Program-made: the position numbers and the translations under genes
Notes under the pieces: model-generated
Databases searched by the model: none
What the model saw: the letters and a program-made list of their open reading frames with translations, nothing else
What the model was told of the DNA's origin: nothing
Part shown: one piece after another, positions 60,221-64,000 of the stretch
Layout: every line of letters starts with the position of its first letter
Position numbering within the stretch: position 1 is the first letter of the stretch
Assembly: GCA_006538405.1 (NCBI GenBank)
Contig: BJKQ01000005.1
Coordinates: 1,240,001-1,304,000 of the forward strand
DNA from: Hansfordia pulvinata
Taxonomy: Eukaryota; Ascomycota; Sordariomycetes; Xylariales
Length of the DNA: 64,000 bases
Reading direction: 5' to 3'

Positions 60221-61977
60221 CTGGGTAGAGGTCGGGGATGCTGCAACCACCCTGGCTGGATGATGCAGTTCTCGGTGTCCTTTTCTGGACGAGTAGGGGG
60301 GTTGTCGGAGGTGTTGGGTGATGCGGGCGTGCGCTGCACCGGGGATTGCAATGCAATGCAATACACCTGATGTAAGGGGGGGAGTATTTGATGAACTGCC
60401 TGCTCCCTTGCATGAGGGCCTGCCGAACTATACGGACGGTGCAGCTCGCTTGCGCGCGACAGGCAGCGGATGAGGAGTGGAATTGGGGAGAGAGAAGTGG
60501 AAGAAGTAATCGGAGATCGGCTCACTTGCGGACAATGGAAATAGGGTCCCTTCCGCCCGTACTCAGCGCCCGAGGCGGCGGTTCGGGGCGACGTCGAGCC
60601 GATCTGACCCGGCGTCCGTGGGAGTGTGTGTGTGAGAGCTGACGGGCACCTCCCGGGCTGAAGACGTCGATGACCTCGAATCTCCATTAGCGTCAACCGC
60701 AATCCATACCTCACCTCCGATGGACGATGATACATGGGCGATGATACATGGACGATGATGCATGGCCAAGTCTTGATCTTTGATTGTCCTGTCGCCAACT
60801 GGACAGGGCGCGATGATTGCTACCCAAGATACATTTCATCTCAGGTACATACCGCATGTATATTGGGTATGGATAAAACACCGAAAACAAACAAAGGCAC
60901 ACACACCCGCGCACCGTCGTCGTCTCTTTGGGCGTTCTGCATCATGCCAAGTCAACAATTGTCTACCTAGGTACACAAGTGCGACCGACTCGGCTTGGCT
61001 TTTACACAACAAACACAGCTCGCCGTAACTGAAGTGCACTTATGCAGCTGCTTCATCGGCGAAACGCGCACGCAAAGAATGGTACATGATGCAGCCACAA
61101 GATTGTCAGGCAGTCGGGAGGAACAGAGTGCAAAAGACCCGAGAGGCTGTTCAAAGAAGAAAGAAAGGGGAGACTTGGAAATGTACAGACCGCATCAGAG
61201 AGGGATCAACCCCTTCATCCAGACCGTCTCCCAGCTCCGACTCAGACACAAGGCAAGAGGCGAGAGGCTCATGACTTTTCATGTCTAGCAAACGACTCTC
61301 CTCTAGTCAGACCTCTTGCAAACACCATAGAAGAAAGAGAGAAATAGCAGAAAGAGTGGAAAATCAGGAGCGCCTCGCATTGTGATCCGACTGCCAGCGG
61401 CCGCCCCTTGCACAGATTCGCCGCTGGGCAACGCAAATTCAGACTGCGCGCCGCATGTTCCCAAGACGTCCCAAGCTGTCATCTTTTTTTTGCCTCCCCC
61501 TTTAGACCAGTATCGACATTGCCAATCGCTTTCTTGCCCCTCTCCTAAGTGCCAGAGGCAAATGAGCTTTCCTTGGATCGCCAGCGGCCGCTGCGGACCG
61601 ATTCTAGAAACAAGTGCGCGGGCGCGCGACTGTTCCTACTCGCAGTGTCTGCCTCACAAGAGAGCCATACTCTTGACGTGGGAGCGGCCCGCATTCGCCT
61701 CGTCAGGCCGCTGGAAGCTATGCTCAAGTTCAAGTTCGACTTGAGGCAGAGACCTCGCTCGGATCGTCGTCGCTATGAATCCGCCTGGGGAGACGAATAA
61801 GTCGGAGCAGGCGCCCCTCTTCATCAATGAGACAACAGCAACCGCTTCTTCTCACATATACCACCCAGAAGCCAGGCCAGGCGAGCGAGCCAAGACGAGA
61901 GCCAGCGTCTTTCGCATGCCTACTATCTATACCTAGGCAGAGCCGCCGTCCCTAACAAGTAGGTAGTCGTCGAAGCA
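60221..61977. other. Divergent intergenic region, no supported gene
   Basis: About 1.76 kb between the unknown membrane protein and the secreted protein at 62 kb. It includes GATGATACATGGAC-type short repeats at about 60722-60765 and the palindrome TACCTAGGTA at 60964. Frames are short and overlapping. Confidence 0.55.
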
Positions 61978-63009
61978 ATGGCACTTTCCACGGCCGTCCT
62001 GCTGCTCCGCGCAGCAACAACAATAGCACTTCTTCTGGCCTCGCCCGCCGCCGCCGCCATCTGGAAGCTCGGCCCATTCGAGTTCGGCAAGCCCGCACCG
62101 CCGACGAGCAGCTCGGGGCCAACATCCACGCCGTCATGACGTACCACCAGGAGAGCGCGTGGGCGCTGATCGACAGCCAGCTCGATCAAGATCAAGGGGC
62201 CCAGAGGCAGCAGCACCAGCAGCCCTTCGTCTTCGACGACGGCTTCGCCCTCGGCCTGGCCGCGCATTACCACCTCCACGACGGCGACCACGCCGCCGAC
62301 GACGACGACGACGACCTGGCCGCGCTGCTCGGGGTTCTGGGCTCGGGGTCCGACGGCGCCGCGAGGGGCTACTTGCACATGCTCCGCGCGTTCAGCTGGG
62401 CCGTCCGACAGGGCCCGCAGGCCAGGCGCGCCGCCCGCACCCTGGCCGAGCTGCAGGGCGTCTCCCTCATGCGGACCGCGTCGCGGCACTACAACGCGTC
62501 GGCGGAGGGAGGGGGGAAGGGGCGCCTGGGCGGGGGGCGGGACGGAGAGTAGTAGCGACAGCCCGGGGATGAGCATCGGCGTGTCGGACGCGGGGGGCCC
62601 GGCGGCGGCGGCGGGCCTGGCGCGTCGACGGCGACAGGTTCCTCTTCGGGCCTCCGCTGCCGCCGGCGCCGGTGATAAATCCACCAAAAGGGCGGGGGGA
62701 GACGAGGAGGAGGAGGATCAGGAGCTGGCCTGGCTCGTTAACCCCGGGACCGCGACCTCCGGGGCCGCCAAGGCTCCGGGCGAGCGCGAGGTGGCCGTCA
62801 AGGACGTCATGAACAAGGTCATGGGGTTCGGCGGCGGCGGCGGCGGCGGCGGCGGGGGGGTCGACTGGGAGCGCGTCGTCATGGTGCCGCGATTCTTCAA
62901 CTCCACGGGCGACGTCGAGCAGGCCGAAGCCCAGGTGCAGGACGGCGACTTCACGATACGGGTGGCGTACAAGCCGGACAAGCAGTTCGACAGCAAGGCC
63001 CTGTTTTAG
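61978..63009 (+). CDS. Secreted protein of unknown family, frame broken several times
   Basis: The start at 61978 gives a clear signal peptide (MALSTAVLLL, then Ala/Leu-rich, ending near SPAAAA) followed by IWKLGPFEFGKP. That frame stops at the codon ending 62098, but a one-base change at CCC (about 62090) continues it as TADEQLGANIHAVMTYHQES and on to RTASRHYNASAEGG. Downstream, WRVDGDRFLFGPPLPP (from 62618), then DEEEEDQELAWLVNPGT and VPRFFNSTGDVEQAEAQVQ, ending KQFDSKALF at 63009, look like one protein in changing frames. The changes fall in dense G runs (62505-62545, 62591-62616, 62690-62700). I infer a single secreted gene of about 340 residues with multiple lost bases. Introns could explain part of it. 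I recognise no domain. Confidence 0.55.
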
Positions 63010-63929
63010 CGGACATTTGCGGCATAGGTAGTCGAGGTGGAGGGAAGAAGCTGGGGCTACAAATTATAGGAATACATGGAAGACAACAAGTGAAAGAGAC
63101 CTTCCCGAAACAGGGCAATTAGAGTTTTGATAGAGGCTTCAGGCTATAGACTTGTATCCAAGCTTATAGAAAAGGCAGCATAAAGCAGCGGAAACTCGTA
63201 TACGAATGAACCACATAGATCACGACTCTCGCTAACGAAAGGGAATCCTTTCTCGTTACCCATTGTGGTTGACAGAGCGCCCAGCATGCAGCCAAGTCTG
63301 CTCCATTAAAGATCCCTTACGTAGTCGGCCGTAGCACGCCCAGACAGCACCAACTCCGCCAAGTCGACTGTCACCAGCAAAGACCCCTACGGCCGAGAGA
63401 CACAAGATCACCGCCGCAAGTGGGCAGCGACCTCAATCTACCCCGACCGATCGTCGCCATGCGCAGGGCAGTGCCGACGTTTCAAGGCCGCAGGGCGATT
63501 TCAGCTTCCCCTTGCTAGGTGATCCCGCCCAGGCCTCTTCACTGTCTGCCTGGAGCGGGTGCAGGGGGTCGCCGTCGGGCGCACGTAACGTCCTCGCACG
63601 CAGCCCACACTGAGCGCGCGGAAGTCGGCTCCCCCGGGGTATAGGGAGTGGCATCCTTGCAAGCCTCATCTCGTCCCACCAGCAGAACGACGTCGTCGGT
63701 CATGGGGGTCCGGTTCAATAATAGCTCTCTCAGCCCTGCGACAAGGCTCGGCAAGATAGAGAGTGCCTGGAGTCCGCGACCCTCAAAAGGGAGGCCATCT
63801 GCTACCACCTTTGATTATCTGATTTTAACACTTCTTCCAGCTCTTCAACTCCGAAACGACGACATCGACAACACCCAATACAACCTGCCATAAAACCACG
63901 CCCGACACAGCCGTCACCACAGACAAAAT
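63010..63929. other. Intergenic, promoter of the last gene
   Basis: This 0.9-kb stretch has no supported gene. The last 130 bp (CTTCCAGCTCTTCAACTCC, then A/C-rich sequence ending ACAGACAAAATG) looks like a typical fungal leader for the next start codon. Confidence 0.6.
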
Positions 63930-64000
63930 GCACGCCTCAAGCCTCTTCGCCCTCCTGGCCACCGCCTCCGTCTCCCTCCTGGGCGCCAGTGCCTCCCCCG
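63930..64000 (+). CDS. Start of a secreted protein (truncated by window edge)
   Basis: ATG at 63930 in the context ACAAAATG opens a frame reading MHASSLFALLATASVSLLGA, then SASP, to the edge of the window. This is a textbook signal peptide with a short polar start, a hydrophobic core, and small residues before the likely cleavage site after Ala. Only 23 codons are visible, so the mature protein cannot be identified. Confidence 0.65.

Overview
The window reads as nuclear DNA of a filamentous ascomycete. Its genes are GC-rich and interrupted by short introns with GT/GC-AG borders and CTAAC/CTGAC-type branch sites. It carries typical fungal families: C2H2 and Zn2Cys6 regulators with a fungal-specific transcription-factor region, Atg13, a CYP52-type P450, and GH92 and GH125 mannosidases. 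A Sordariomycete is the likeliest placement, but that rests on general style and not on a marker gene. I see no transposon, CRISPR array, tRNA or rRNA gene.

Layout: 2.6-3.0 kb, a small secreted protein (-). 5.7-7.5 kb, a secreted alpha/beta hydrolase of the tripeptidyl-aminopeptidase type (+, six exons, one GC-AG intron). 10.3-13.5 kb, a C2H2 transcription factor (+). 14.0-15.8 kb, a DUF2461 protein (+). 16.0-24.8 kb, a carbohydrate block: GH92 alpha-mannosidase (-), a SnoaL/NTF2-like protein (-), then GH125 exo-alpha-1,6-mannosidase (+) divergent across about 1.9 kb. 25.1-26.7 kb, an O-methyltransferase (-). 30.8-33.7 kb, ATG13 (+). 34.9-36.9 kb, a DUF155 (RMD1/RMD8-type) protein (+). 37.8-39.9 kb, a Zn2Cys6 regulator (-). 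40-50.6 kb holds no gene I can support. 50.6-52.4 kb, a CYP52-like P450 (-). 52.4-58.9 kb is simple-repeat-rich non-coding DNA. 58.9-60.2 kb, a membrane-anchored protein of unknown function (-). 62.0-63.0 kb, a secreted protein of unknown family (+). 63.93 kb to the edge, the start of another secreted protein (+).

The most coherent functional unit is the GH92/GH125 pair. These two exo-alpha-mannosidase activities are complementary: GH92 removes alpha-1,2/1,3 mannose and GH125 removes alpha-1,6 mannose. They flank a SnoaL-like gene and a divergent promoter region that holds seven perfect copies of a 14-bp repeat and a perfect 18-bp palindrome. The resemblance to bacterial alpha-mannan utilisation loci is an inference.

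A second window-wide signal is technical. GH125, the O-methyltransferase, ATG13, DUF155 (twice), the Zn2Cys6 regulator, the P450 and the 62-kb secreted protein each lose the reading frame by exactly one missing base, nearly always in or beside a C/G run. Because conserved core genes are affected, consensus homopolymer errors are more likely than pseudogenes. Coordinates of these genes are therefore given across the breaks.
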